From RGIG1959 sp045604545 (GTDB lineage Bacteria; Bacillota; Clostridia; Oscillospirales; Acutalibacteraceae): a DNA stretch of 64,000 nt. This document shows positions 8,119 to 16,840 of the stretch, one piece after another. Location: the NCBI GenBank assembly GCA_045604545.1, contig JAZUOG010000072.1, positions 58,899-122,898 on the forward strand, written 5' to 3'. A program made the translations under genes and the position numbers. The notes beneath the pieces are model-generated. The model searched no databases. It had not been told where the DNA came from and worked only from the letters and a program-made list of their open reading frames with translations. Position 1 is the stretch's first letter. Every line of letters starts with the position of its first letter.

Positions 8119-9588
8119 TTAAACCGGGATCAGTAACACCGTCGGAGCTGTGATCTCATCGGATTCCAGGTCGTTTTCTGCGAGAATGGTATTTACTACA
8201 GCATGTTGCTCTTTGGCAATATTCCACACGGAATCCCCTTTCTCGGCGTATACAACACGGATCGTTGCACCGGTTTTAGAAAACGGATTCTGTGTGTCTT
8301 CGATCATTTCGGAAACAACCGACAGTGCCTGTTGCTTTTCTGTTTCGCGGGACAGCGTGATTTCCGCTTGAATGTGAAGATGATCGCCGGAGATCATTCC
8401 TTTCAATCCATGCAGATGAACGGTTACGCGTTCGTCTGCATGACTCGGAACGGTATCGTCTACCACTCTCTCGAGGTATGAAATATGTCCGTCGCTATCG
8501 CGCACAAATGCGCCGATGGTATATACACAATTTGTTTTTTGGTCAGAGGCTGTTTCGCAACGAACGTCACCCCATACATCAACCAATTCTTGTATGTTAT
8601 CGGGCAACTCTACTGTCAACGGGGTTACCGTGTGTTCCGAAGCGGTCGTAAATGTTTTTTGCGGAATAATAACGTTTGTCGTTTCACAAAGCAGCGGACA
8701 GGTCACAGAATACGCATCAAGAACAACCTCGGTATACTCGTCGGTGTAACACCATACGGTCGTAAGCAGTTTCACACACACCGATACCATTGACGAACTG
8801 TTTTCGTTTTGCATCGTGCGAATATCGTTTTCGCCGACATTGACCTTTACCCGACAACTCCAGTCATCGCACAACCCTTCGATATCAACAATCTGGCTGA
8901 AAGGAATCAATTCGGTTGTGTCTGTCACAACACCGTTTTTATCGACGACCAAACGGATTTTCAGCTTTCCTTTTACGATTGCTTTGTTGTTCAGCGCTTT
9001 GTGCTCGCACTCAACCACAGCGGCATCGCTGTAAATAATACGATCAATATCCGCACCTAAAGGTAACGTTTCCGAAACGGAAAACGATTTGTCGATTTGC
9101 ATTACGGGGACCGTGGACACAACGCGCGACGTTTTACAACAGATTGTCTGAGAACATTCCGGTGCGACAGTTGTTAATTCGGTCACGCCCACTGCTTTGA
9201 GATACACACGAAAGGCACCGTGAACGTCCATACGTCCTGCGCTGATGGCACGACAATTGACATAATCCGGCTTTGCGGTAACCTCATAATGAATACCGTT
9301 TTCGACACAGAAGGACACGGCAAAAGGTTCGCTCGCTTCGTAGCATTGTAAATCGACTCTGTCATCCGAAAGATACATGATCCGAATTAACGATATGCCT
9401 TCCACAGAATAGCGGTCTCCGCTTTGATAACAACGAGAGATCAGCGGCGTGATGGTACATTTGAGAATAACGGCGATTTTGGGACAGTAATCGGGTAGAA
9501 TAATATCCATATCCATTGCGCGTTCTTCAAAATCATCACATACAGTATGCATCATTCTGAGCGGATTCTTTCGTAACTTGTGTTCCAT
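8119..9588 (-). CDS. sipL: SipL-like SPOCS (DUF3794) and LysM protein
   Basis: In Clostridioides difficile SipL binds SpoIVA and is needed to anchor the coat on the forespore. This 489-residue protein has the expected layout: an N-terminal region beginning MEHKLRKNPLRMM, repeated DUF3794/SPOCS modules over roughly residues 30-400, and a C-terminal LysM (about 443-489: YAEKGDSVWNIAKEQHAV onward). In C. difficile the LysM contacts SpoIVA. The gene is directly upstream of spoIVA, which strengthens the assignment over other DUF3794 proteins. Start ATG 9588 follows AAGGAGAG. Confidence 0.85.
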   Translation of the reverse strand: MEHKLRKNPLRMMHTVCDDFEERAMDMDIILPDYCPKIAVILKCTITPLISRCYQSGDRYSVEGISLIRIMYLSDDRVDLQCYEASEPFAVSFCVENGIHYEVTAKPDYVNCRAISAGRMDVHGAFRVYLKAVGVTELTTVAPECSQTICCKTSRVVSTVPVMQIDKSFSVSETLPLGADIDRIIYSDAAVVECEHKALNNKAIVKGKLKIRLVVDKNGVVTDTTELIPFSQIVDIEGLCDDWSCRVKVNVGENDIRTMQNENSSSMVSVCVKLLTTVWCYTDEYTEVVLDAYSVTCPLLCETTNVIIPQKTFTTASEHTVTPLTVELPDNIQELVDVWGDVRCETASDQKTNCVYTIGAFVRDSDGHISYLERVVDDTVPSHADERVTVHLHGLKGMISGDHLHIQAEITLSRETEKQQALSVVSEMIEDTQNPFSKTGATIRVVYAEKGDSVWNIAKEQHAVVNTILAENDLESDEITAPTVLLIPV

Positions 9589-9630
9589 ACCTAACTCTCC
9601 TTTTTGAATTTTACAGCTTGCCTACGGTGC

Positions 9631-9659
9631 ATACTATGTCCGCGCAATCAAAAATATGT
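9631..9659 (-). promoter_or_regulatory. Sigma-E-like promoter of sipL
   Basis: Minus-strand ACATATT-N14-CATAGTAT, 6 of 8 in the -10, same spacing as the spoIVA site. Both promoters also share GCGGACAT between or across the elements. About 45 bases upstream of sipL. Confidence 0.6.
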
Positions 9660-9726
9660 CACTTCCGCCTGGTATTATTACAACATTATATATCAAAATA
9701 AATTTGTTTCGCTGTGGCCGAAAACC

Positions 9727-9755
9727 TTGACAAACGTTTTCGTCTTACTTATAAT
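9727..9755 (+). promoter_or_regulatory. Consensus sigma-A promoter of the type III glutamine synthetase gene
   Basis: TTGACA-N17-TATAAT, a perfect consensus match, about 50 bases before the start codon. Such strength suggests high expression unless repressed. Confidence 0.92.
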
Positions 9756-9807
9756 TACAATGAATAATCTTTACCTATTAATTCTTATAGGAGATTGGAG
9801 ATTGATT

Positions 9808-11904
9808 ATGAGCAAAGTCCCTGAGATGTTTGCAAGCATGGTGTTTAACGATAGAGTGATGAAAGAACGCTTGCCGGAGCACGTGTATGCCGCGCTTAAA
9901 CGCACCATGCAAGCGGGGCGTCATCTTCACGCCGATATTGCCGATGATGTCGCAACGGCAATGAAAGAATGGGCAATTGAAAAGGGTGCTACCCACTATT
10001 CGCACTGGTTTCAGCCGATGACCGGTGTCACAGCGGAGAAGCACGATAGTTTTATCACACCGTGTAAATCAGGTGACGGCGTAATCATGGAGTTTTCCGG
10101 CAAAGAGCTTATCAAAGGCGAACCCGATGCCAGTTCTTTTCCGTCCGGAGGGTTGCGCTCTACGTTTGAGGCTCGCGGATATACCGCGTGGGATCCCACT
10201 TCCTACGCGTTCATAAAAGACGATACGCTGTATATTCCCACCGCGTTCTGTTCTTACAGCGGCGAAGCGTTGGACAAAAAAACCCCTCTTCTCCGTTCGA
10301 TGGAAGCCATTAATCGTCAGGCTTTACGTGTGCTGAAGCTTTTCGGCAATGAGGATATCACGATGGTCACGACGACCGTCGGACCTGAGCAGGAGTATTT
10401 TCTGATTGATGCGGATGTTCACGCAAAAAGAAAAGATCTTATTATTACCGGCAGGACGTTATTTGGTGCCAAGCCTCCGAAGGGCCAAGAACTTGAGGAC
10501 CATTACTTCGGTGCGATCAAGCCTCGCGTCATGGCATTCATGCAAGACCTTGATGAGGAACTTTGGAAGCTCGGCGTTCTTGCAAAGACAGAACATAATG
10601 AAGCCGCCCCTGCACAACACGAGCTGGCACCGATTTTTACCACCACCAATATTGCCACAGACCACAATCAGCTGACCATGGAAATGATGAAAAAGGTCGC
10701 TGCACGACACAATATGGTGTGTCTGCTTCATGAAAAGCCGTTTGCCGGCGTAAACGGTAGCGGTAAGCATAATAACTGGTCTTTGTCGACAAATACCGGT
10801 ATCAACCTGTTTGAACCCGGAAATTCCCCTCATGAAAATGCGCAGTTCCTGATATTCCTTTGTGCTGTCATCAAAGCGACCGATGATTATCAAGATCTGT
10901 TACGTATCAGCGCCGCCGGTGCCGGTAACGATCACCGCCTCGGTGCTGCAGAAGCGCCTCCTGCGATCGTGTCTATGTTCCTTGGCGAAGAATTGACGGA
11001 TATACTCAACGCGCTTGAAAACGGTACGGTATATGATGAAAAAGAAAAAGTGCTGATGAAGGTCGGCGTACATATTCTTCCCCGTTTCCCGAAAGACACC
11101 ACCGACCGCAACCGTACTTCGCCGTTTGCATTCACCGGCAATAAGTTTGAATTCCGTATGCTTGGCTCTACGGCGTCTATTGCCGACCCGAATATTGTTC
11201 TTAACACGATCGTTTCGGAAGCTTTGTGTCAGTTTGCCGATGAGCTCGAAGCAGCAGACGATTTCCAATCCGCGCTTCACGAATTGATCGTCAGAACGAT
11301 CAAGAAACATAAGCGTATCATCTTCAACGGCAACGGTTACGATCAGGCGTGGGTTGACGAAGCGGAAAAACGCGGCTTGCTGAATCTTCGCACCACACCG
11401 GATTGCTTGCCCAGCTTCATCGCGGATAAGAATATTGCGTTGTTTGAAAAACACCGTGTGTTTACCAGACAAGAGATGTTTTCTCGTTGTGAGATTTTGC
11501 TCGAAAACTATTGTAAAATCGTCGGAATCGAAGCCTCTACAATGCTGGATATGGCGCAAAAAGACATTCTCCCTGCGGCTCTTGCATATACCAAAGAGCT
11601 CAGTGAGACGGTCATCGCCAAAAAATCGGCGTTGCCGAATGTGGATTGTTCCGCAGAAGAAACTCTCATCGGCAAGCTGTCCAATCTGACGACGGTTCTG
11701 TATCAATCCATCGCGATCCTTGCTCAGACATTGGAAGGCTCCAAAGGCATTCATGGTGCGGAAGCTCTTGCCAAATACTATAAGGACCGTGTTGTGACCG
11801 CCATGGCCACTATGCGCGCTATCACGGACGAAATCGAAACCAATACCGCCAAGTCTTTCTGGCCCTACCCCTCTTACGACGACATTCTTTACAGTGTCCA
11901 TTAA
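9808..11904 (+). CDS. glnN: Glutamine synthetase type III
   Basis: ATP-dependent amidation of glutamate with ammonium, the main assimilation step. At 698 residues it is the long GSIII form common in Bacteroides and Clostridia, not the 440-residue GSI. Visible family features: VPEMFASMVFND at the N-terminus, FPSGGLRSTFEARGY, the catalytic GPEQEYFLID (Glu near 194), APAQHELAPIF, NGSGKHNNWS, and EFRMLGSTAS. I choose ATG 9808, with GGAG 7 bases upstream, rather than upstream in-frame codons that precede the promoter. A strong terminator follows. No partner regulator is adjacent. Confidence 0.96.
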   Translation: MSKVPEMFASMVFNDRVMKERLPEHVYAALKRTMQAGRHLHADIADDVATAMKEWAIEKGATHYSHWFQPMTGVTAEKHDSFITPCKSGDGVIMEFSGKELIKGEPDASSFPSGGLRSTFEARGYTAWDPTSYAFIKDDTLYIPTAFCSYSGEALDKKTPLLRSMEAINRQALRVLKLFGNEDITMVTTTVGPEQEYFLIDADVHAKRKDLIITGRTLFGAKPPKGQELEDHYFGAIKPRVMAFMQDLDEELWKLGVLAKTEHNEAAPAQHELAPIFTTTNIATDHNQLTMEMMKKVAARHNMVCLLHEKPFAGVNGSGKHNNWSLSTNTGINLFEPGNSPHENAQFLIFLCAVIKATDDYQDLLRISAAGAGNDHRLGAAEAPPAIVSMFLGEELTDILNALENGTVYDEKEKVLMKVGVHILPRFPKDTTDRNRTSPFAFTGNKFEFRMLGSTASIADPNIVLNTIVSEALCQFADELEAADDFQSALHELIVRTIKKHKRIIFNGNGYDQAWVDEAEKRGLLNLRTTPDCLPSFIADKNIALFEKHRVFTRQEMFSRCEILLENYCKIVGIEASTMLDMAQKDILPAALAYTKELSETVIAKKSALPNVDCSAEETLIGKLSNLTTVLYQSIAILAQTLEGSKGIHGAEALAKYYKDRVVTAMATMRAITDEIETNTAKSFWPYPSYDDILYSVH

Positions 11905-11908
11905 AAAA

Positions 11909-11949
11909 AATCACCGCAATCGAATGAACGATTGCGGTGATTTTTTTAT
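11909..11949. terminator. Bidirectional terminator between glnN and the EamA gene
   Basis: A 14-bp perfect stem (11909-11922 with 11929-11942) is flanked by A-runs on the left and T-runs on the right, so it can serve both convergent genes. Confidence 0.93.
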
Positions 11950-12827
11950 GCCTTTCGGTCGTGCAAACTGACGGTGATAATCGCACCGATAATCAGTGCC
12001 ATACCGATCAGTTTTGAAACGGATACGCTGTTATGAAGAAAGATGACGCCGACAACGGTCGCTACCACCGGCTCCAGCGTTGCTATCACAGAGGCTTGTC
12101 CGGCAGGAACAGACTGAAGCCCTTTGGTATACAACAGATACGGTAACAACGTTACAAAAAATCCGATACCGAGCGAAAACAGCAGTGTTGTCGGTATATC
12201 AAGAGATGTAATATGAATCACATCTGTCATTTCGCAAAAAGGAGTGATAGAGAGCGATGCAAACAAAAATGTGTAAAACGTGATGGTTTCTGTTCGGTAA
12301 TACCGTAATGCGATTTTACCGAATATGGTATACAGTGCATATCCTATGCCTGCCCCCAGCCCGAATAATACGCCGCTTGTTGTAATGCGCGTATCAAAAA
12401 GCAACTCGGTGACGCATACACACCCAAGCAGAGTGATAAGTAATGCCAGAACTTTCACCGAAGTCAGTTGTTCTTTAAAGAATATCACGGACATGATCAT
12501 GACAAAAATCGGCGCTGTATATAGTAATACAGCGGCAGTTGATGCAGAAGCCTCGTCGATTGCGCGAAAATAACAGAAATTAAAAAATGCCAAACTGACT
12601 ACACCGCTACCCACGAACAACCATATGTCTTTCAAACGGATTTTGAATAGTGTCGGATCACGAAAAAGAATATATAAGAATGTCAGAATTACTGCCGATG
12701 TCGTGCGTAGCCATACGATTTGCAACGGAGAGAATCCCAGTGCCGAAAGACGATCGTAAAACAAAGCGATAATTCCCCACAACGTTGCCGCTGCCAATAC
12801 ACATACAGACGATAGTAGGTTTTTCAC
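11946..12827 (-). CDS. EamA/DMT-family membrane transporter
   Basis: Drug/metabolite-transporter superfamily protein, 293 residues, ten predicted membrane segments in two EamA halves. The first half begins with the typical AAATLWGIIALFYDRLSALG, and the second has GLGAGIGYALYTIFGKIALRYY. Substrate cannot be read from sequence; relatives export amino acids or other small metabolites. The GTG start at 12827 is preceded by AGAGGTG. The gene converges on glnN and shares its terminator. The upstream region has no convincing promoter (see 12828-13138). Confidence 0.88.
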   Translation of the reverse strand: MKNLLSSVCVLAAATLWGIIALFYDRLSALGFSPLQIVWLRTTSAVILTFLYILFRDPTLFKIRLKDIWLFVGSGVVSLAFFNFCYFRAIDEASASTAAVLLYTAPIFVMIMSVIFFKEQLTSVKVLALLITLLGCVCVTELLFDTRITTSGVLFGLGAGIGYALYTIFGKIALRYYRTETITFYTFLFASLSITPFCEMTDVIHITSLDIPTTLLFSLGIGFFVTLLPYLLYTKGLQSVPAGQASVIATLEPVVATVVGVIFLHNSVSVSKLIGMALIIGAIITVSLHDRKA

Positions 12828-13138
12828 AGTTCTTCACCTCTTTCAGATAGATTTCGACACCGGCGACAGAATGTTACAAAACTGTAATCGATCGATTTAG
12901 AGATTAATCGAACATATATGCAACAATTTGCACCGAATACATGCGGTTTATTTTGTTTTTACGCGATTCGTCGACAATTTCCTTTGGCGGAAAAACAGGA
13001 ATAACGTTGAAACCTCTTCATGTGACAGCAAATCTTTATCATATCCGTTCTCTTGTGTCTTCTCTTGACAAAACATACTATATTTGGTAATATTTGGTTA
13101 ACGAACAACAATTCTGTGTCGAAAAGGAGAGTGCCGAT
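12828..13138. other. Intergenic region between EamA and AbrB-type genes
   Basis: About 310 bases with no gene on either strand. It holds the plus-strand promoter of the AbrB-type gene at its right end (13065-13093) and a weak minus-strand TTGCAT-N17-CTAAAT near 12890-12925 that might serve the EamA gene. Nothing else recognisable. Confidence 0.6.
13065..13093 (+). promoter_or_regulatory. Sigma-A promoter of the AbrB-type regulator
   Basis: TTGACA-N17-TAATAT. The -10 lies in a 10-bp near-perfect direct repeat (TATTTGGTAA, TATTTGGTTA at 13081-13100), a possible binding site for the regulator itself. Confidence 0.85.
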
Positions 13139-13387
13139 ATGAAACCGGTTGGCATTGTACATCAAATTGACTCGCTTGGTCGAATCGTTATCCCGAAAGT
13201 TCTTCGTCAGACCTTGGACATCAGCAAAGGGGATTCTTTGGAGCTATTCGTTGAAGACGGTAATATTGTTTTGCGAAAATATCAGCCCGCTTGCATCATT
13301 TGCGGAACCGCTAAAAACATCACTACATTTAAAGGCAAAAACTTTTGCCCCGATTGTATTAAAGAAATGTCTGCAAAACTGCTTTGA
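13139..13387 (+). CDS. AbrB/SpoVT-type transition-state regulator with Cys4 tail
   Basis: Small DNA-binding protein of 82 residues. Residues 1-48 form the swapped-hairpin AbrB domain (MKPVGIVHQIDSLGRIVIPK then LRQTLDISKGDSLELFVEDG). The tail has CIIC (52-55) and CPDC (70-73), a likely zinc ribbon found in many clostridial AbrB paralogues. ATG 13139 has AAGGAG upstream; a longer in-frame reading starts inside the promoter and is rejected. Such regulators control stationary-phase and sporulation genes in Bacillus; targets here are unknown. It converges on the glycosylase gene with only 3 bases between stops. Confidence 0.88.
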   Translation: MKPVGIVHQIDSLGRIVIPKVLRQTLDISKGDSLELFVEDGNIVLRKYQPACIICGTAKNITTFKGKNFCPDCIKEMSAKLL

Positions 13388-13390
13388 GGG

Positions 13391-13885
13391 TTATACAGAA
13401 GCAATAATGCGGTAGGCATTGACCAAATCTTCGTCGGAGCTCCAACGTCGATTGGCGGGACTTGTTGACGGAAGCGCAATCGCATCTATATTGACAGACG
13501 GTCTGATCAGTTGATCATACAGCTTTTTGGCTTTTTGACCGGTTGTGAAAACATAGCGGATCGGGTATGTTTTCAGCAGTGTGGGAATATCGTTTGCTAT
13601 CGGTGACGATATGGAAGCATCCTCTGCCCCACGAATGTCACACGATGCCAACACGTCCCACAACGCAATGTGATGTCTTGCCGCAAATTCCCGACGAAGA
13701 TCGGGTGTCGTGGGAATATCCTCTCCAAATACGGTCGACAGTGTTTTCCAAAAACGATTTTGAGGATGACCGTAATAGCAATGATATTCTCGTGATTTCG
13801 GCGAAGGAATCGTTCCGAGAATCAGTATATGTGATTGGTCGTCGATCCATAGATCCAACGTGTGTTCCACAAATTGCATATTCAT
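13391..13885 (-). CDS. Mismatch-type DNA glycosylase (hypoxanthine/uracil), MUG-like
   Basis: Base-excision repair enzyme of the uracil-DNA glycosylase superfamily, 164 residues. The first motif is LILGTIPSPKSREYHCYYGHPQNRFW; the later LPSTSPANRRW carries the intercalation motif. This combination resembles the TIGR04274 hypoxanthine-DNA glycosylase family, so deaminated adenine is a likely substrate, though not proven. ATG 13885 has AAAGGGG 7 bases upstream. It is divergent from ybaK with a 41-base gap between start codons. Confidence 0.82.
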   Translation of the reverse strand: MNMQFVEHTLDLWIDDQSHILILGTIPSPKSREYHCYYGHPQNRFWKTLSTVFGEDIPTTPDLRREFAARHHIALWDVLASCDIRGAEDASISSPIANDIPTLLKTYPIRYVFTTGQKAKKLYDQLIRPSVNIDAIALPSTSPANRRWSSDEDLVNAYRIIASV

Positions 13886-13926
13886 CAAAAATCCCCTTTA
13901 TCTTTTTATCAAGGATGGTTGTCATC

Positions 13927-14409
13927 ATGTCAAAGCAAGACAAAACCAATGTGATGCGATTGCTTGAAGCCGCACATGTTCCCTATCTCGCGCATCAATA
14001 TCCTCACAAAGGAAACGAGGCAGTTGATGGAAAAGAGGTCGCCGACCTGCTCGAACAATCACACGAGCAGGTGTTTAAAACGCTTGTTACAAGGTGTCAC
14101 AGCGGTACATATGCTGTTTTTGTGGTTCCTGTTGATCACGAACTGGATTTGAAGAAAGCGGCATCGGCGGTTCACGAAAAGTCTGTGGAAATGATCGCCG
14201 TCAAGGAATTGTTGAAAATCACCGGATATATCCGTGGCGGCTGCTCTCCGCTTGGAATGAAGAAACCGTATAAAACGGTGATACATTCATCGGCTCTTGA
14301 TTGTCAAACTATGATGGTCAGTGCCGGAAAAATCGGATATCAAGTTGAAGTGACTCCCGAAGATCTGATCAAACTCAGCAGTGCCGAAACGGCCGATATC
14401 ATCAGATGA
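13927..14409 (+). CDS. ybaK: Cys-tRNA(Pro)/Cys-tRNA(Cys) deacylase YbaK
   Basis: Editing enzyme that hydrolyses cysteine mischarged onto tRNA(Pro). The 160 residues fit the family: KTLVTR near the N-terminal third with the invariant Lys, VPVDHELDLKKAA, and GYIRGGCSPLGMKKPYKT. ATG 13927 has AAGGATGG upstream; the much longer in-frame reading runs antisense through the glycosylase gene and is discarded. A strong terminator follows, shared with nfnB on the other strand. Confidence 0.93.
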   Translation: MSKQDKTNVMRLLEAAHVPYLAHQYPHKGNEAVDGKEVADLLEQSHEQVFKTLVTRCHSGTYAVFVVPVDHELDLKKAASAVHEKSVEMIAVKELLKITGYIRGGCSPLGMKKPYKTVIHSSALDCQTMMVSAGKIGYQVEVTPEDLIKLSSAETADIIR

Positions 14410-14417
14410 TCCATACG

Positions 14418-14453
14418 AAAAATTAAACCGTCGATGTCGACGGTTTAATTTTT
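14418..14453. terminator. Bidirectional terminator between ybaK and nfnB
   Basis: Near-perfect inverted repeat of about 17 bp (AAATTAAACCGTCGA with its complement) with flanking A and T runs. It serves both convergent genes. Confidence 0.9.
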
Positions 14454-15863
14454 TTAGCCATTTGAAAAGGTGTCTTTAATATACGCATCAATTGCTTTTG
14501 CGGCTTGCTTTCCGGCTCCCATTGCCAAGATGACAGTAGCGGCACCTGTGACAGCGTCGCCGCCCGCAAACACGCCTTCTCGAGAGGTTTGTCCGCTTTC
14601 GTCCGATGTGACAATACAGCCGCGGCGATCGGTATCAAGACCGGGTGTTGTTTTTCTTAACAACGGATTGGGGCTGGTTCCGACAGAAATGATGACCGTA
14701 TCGACATCGAGGGTGAATTCGCTGCCCGGTACTTCAATCGGACGGCGACGTCCGCTGGCGTCCGGCTCTCCGAGCGTCATTTTCTGGCATGTCATGCCGC
14801 AAACACGGCCTTGATCATCACCGAGTATTTCGGTCGGATTGGTCAGAGTCATGAAGCAGATGCCTTCTTCTTCGGCGTGTTCGACCTCTTCTTTTCTGGC
14901 GGGAAGCTCGTCCATGCCGCGACGATATACAATATACACGTCTTTGGCACCAAGACGCTTGGCGCTTCTCGCAGCGTCCATAGCAACATTTCCGCCGCCG
15001 ACAACCGCAACGCGATCGCTGTGTATGATCGGTGTTTTGCTGTTGTCTTTATAGGCTTTCATCAGATTGATACGCGTCAGATATTCGTTTGCGGAATACA
15101 CACCGTTGAGGCTTTCTCCGGGAATGTTCATGAAACGAGGTAATCCCGCGCCGCTGCTGATGTATACTGCGTGAAAACCGTTTTCAAACAAATCATCGAT
15201 GGTCAGCACTTTGCCGATAACCATGTTTGTCTCGATCGTTACACCAAGTGCTTTGAGATTGTCGATTTCTTGCTGAACGATTTGCTTGGGAAGACGGAAT
15301 TCCGGAATGCCATATACGAGAACGCCTCCCGCAAGGTGAAGGGCTTCATACACAGTGACCTTGTATCCAAGCTTTGCAAGATCTCCTGCAGCGGTTAATC
15401 CGCTGGGTCCGGCACCGATCACAGCGACGTTATAGCCGTTTTTGGCGGGAATGGTAACGGTGGCGGTGGCATGTTCACGATGCCAATCGGCAACAAATCG
15501 CTCAAGACGACCGATTCCGACACTTTCCCCTTTGATCCCTCGCACACATTTGCCTTCACACTGATTCTCTTGAGGGCAAACACGACCGCACACGGCAGGA
15601 AGAGCGCTGGAAGCAGAAATAATCGCATAAGCACCGTCCAGGTCTTCGTTTGCCACGCGTTCAATAAATGCCGGAATGTCGATCTGAACCGGACAAGCCG
15701 ATACACAAGGTTTATTTTTGCAATTCAAACAGCGTCTTGCTTCGCTGATCGCCATATCGTATGTATATCCAAGTGCAACCTCATCAAAATTGGCACGTCT
15801 CACCTGCGGATCCTGAGACGGCATGGGGCACTTTAACGGACTCATGTTTCGTTCGAATCCCAT
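14454..15863 (-). CDS. nfnB: NfnB: NADPH-binding large subunit of ferredoxin:NADP+ transhydrogenase (GltA-like)
   Basis: Flavoprotein of 469 residues, homologous to the glutamate synthase small subunit. Two N-terminal cysteine clusters (Cys45, 48, 53, 57 and Cys92, 96, 102, 106) bind 4Fe-4S centres. The FAD site is VAVIGAGPSGLTAAG (147-160) and the NADPH site AVVGGGNVAMDAARSAK. No glutamate synthase large subunit is nearby; instead the gene follows nfnA by 2 bases. That pairing identifies the electron-bifurcating NfnAB complex, which couples NADH and reduced ferredoxin to NADP+ reduction in anaerobes. Start ATG 15863 follows AAGGAGG. Confidence 0.93.
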   Translation of the reverse strand: MGFERNMSPLKCPMPSQDPQVRRANFDEVALGYTYDMAISEARRCLNCKNKPCVSACPVQIDIPAFIERVANEDLDGAYAIISASSALPAVCGRVCPQENQCEGKCVRGIKGESVGIGRLERFVADWHREHATATVTIPAKNGYNVAVIGAGPSGLTAAGDLAKLGYKVTVYEALHLAGGVLVYGIPEFRLPKQIVQQEIDNLKALGVTIETNMVIGKVLTIDDLFENGFHAVYISSGAGLPRFMNIPGESLNGVYSANEYLTRINLMKAYKDNSKTPIIHSDRVAVVGGGNVAMDAARSAKRLGAKDVYIVYRRGMDELPARKEEVEHAEEEGICFMTLTNPTEILGDDQGRVCGMTCQKMTLGEPDASGRRRPIEVPGSEFTLDVDTVIISVGTSPNPLLRKTTPGLDTDRRGCIVTSDESGQTSREGVFAGGDAVTGAATVILAMGAGKQAAKAIDAYIKDTFSNG

Positions 15864-15865
15864 GG

Positions 15866-16708
15866 TTATCGCGCCTCCTTGTTGAGCAAATGACAGGTTT
15901 CTTCTCGTTTGTGAGACTCAAATTCACGGTATATGGCGTTGCGTTTCATGGCTTCATCGAAATCAACCAAATGACCGTCAAAATCGGGGCCATCAACGCA
16001 AGCAAACTTGGTTTCGCCGCCAACTGTCAATCGGCAACCGCCGCACATTCCCGTTCCGTCGATCATGATCGGATTCATGCTGACGATCGTTTTAATGCCA
16101 TATTCTTTGGTGAGCTTACAAACGAATTTCATCATAATAAGCGGACCGATGGCAAACACAGCGTCGTACGTGTTTCCGTCCTCGATCAGCGACTGAAGTG
16201 CATCTGTAACACGTCCTTGCTCGCCGTAACTGCCGTCATCGGTCACGATCGTAAGGTGATTGCTGACAGATGTAAAATCATCCTCAAGAATTACCAGGTC
16301 ACGAGAGCGGAATCCCGCAACAGCGTGTACCTCTGCCCCTTGTTCATGAAGCGCTTTGGCGATCGGATAAGCGATGGCACAACCGACACCACCGCCGATA
16401 ACCGCCACTTTTTTATATCCTTCCAATTCACTCGGACATCCGAGAGGACCCACAAAATCATGCAAACTGTCGCCGATATTCAGAGAATCCAGTTCCATGG
16501 TAGACGCTCCGATAATTTGATAAATAATGGTGATCGTGCCGTTTTGACGATCGTAATCCGCGATAGTGAGCGGTACTCGCTCGCTGTCTTCTTTGGCACG
16601 AAAAATGATAAATTGTCCGGGTTTTGCTTTAGCAGCAATTTTGGGCGCGGAAATCACCATTTTGGTAACCGTGGGGTTTAAAGGCTGTTTAAAAACGATC
16701 TCAAACAT
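15866..16708 (-). CDS. nfnA: NfnA: FAD/2Fe-2S NADH-binding subunit of transhydrogenase
   Basis: 280-residue protein of the dihydroorotate dehydrogenase electron-transfer subunit family. It contains the FAD-binding beta barrel with VPLTIAD near 46-51, the nucleotide site VAVIGGGVGCAIAYP (101-115), and the 2Fe-2S site MCGGCRLTV with Cys222, Cys225 and Cys237. Together with NfnB it forms the NADH-dependent reduced ferredoxin:NADP+ oxidoreductase. It is the first gene of the operon, with its own promoter, so it is separated from the surface-protein cluster upstream. Confidence 0.93.
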   Translation of the reverse strand: MFEIVFKQPLNPTVTKMVISAPKIAAKAKPGQFIIFRAKEDSERVPLTIADYDRQNGTITIIYQIIGASTMELDSLNIGDSLHDFVGPLGCPSELEGYKKVAVIGGGVGCAIAYPIAKALHEQGAEVHAVAGFRSRDLVILEDDFTSVSNHLTIVTDDGSYGEQGRVTDALQSLIEDGNTYDAVFAIGPLIMMKFVCKLTKEYGIKTIVSMNPIMIDGTGMCGGCRLTVGGETKFACVDGPDFDGHLVDFDEAMKRNAIYREFESHKREETCHLLNKEAR

Positions 16709-16760
16709 ATAAAATCATCCTCACAGAGTGAAAATTCAAAACAATATAGACATATCAAAA

Positions 16761-16789
16761 ATAATACCATGTAATGCGTAAAATAGCAA
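16761..16789 (-). promoter_or_regulatory. Sigma-A promoter of nfnAB
   Basis: Minus-strand TTGCTA-N17-TATTAT about 50 bases before nfnA, downstream of the terminator at 16811-16840. Confidence 0.8.
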
Positions 16790-16810
16790 GAAGTATTTGG
16801 TTTGAAACGC

Positions 16811-16840
16811 AAAAACAACCTCACTCGGAGGTTGTTTTTG
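16811..16840 (-). terminator. Terminator overlapping the end of the Cys-rich lipoprotein gene
   Basis: Stem CAAAAACAACCTC/GAGGTTGTTTTTG with a short loop. One arm encodes the last residues of the lipoprotein and the stop codon lies in the hairpin. It marks the 3' end of the 21-kb cluster. Confidence 0.85.

Noticed and set aside
10900..11901. 333-codon frame antisense to glnN
   Set aside because: Complete overlap with a well-supported glutamine synthetase; no ribosome-binding site or recognisable domain.
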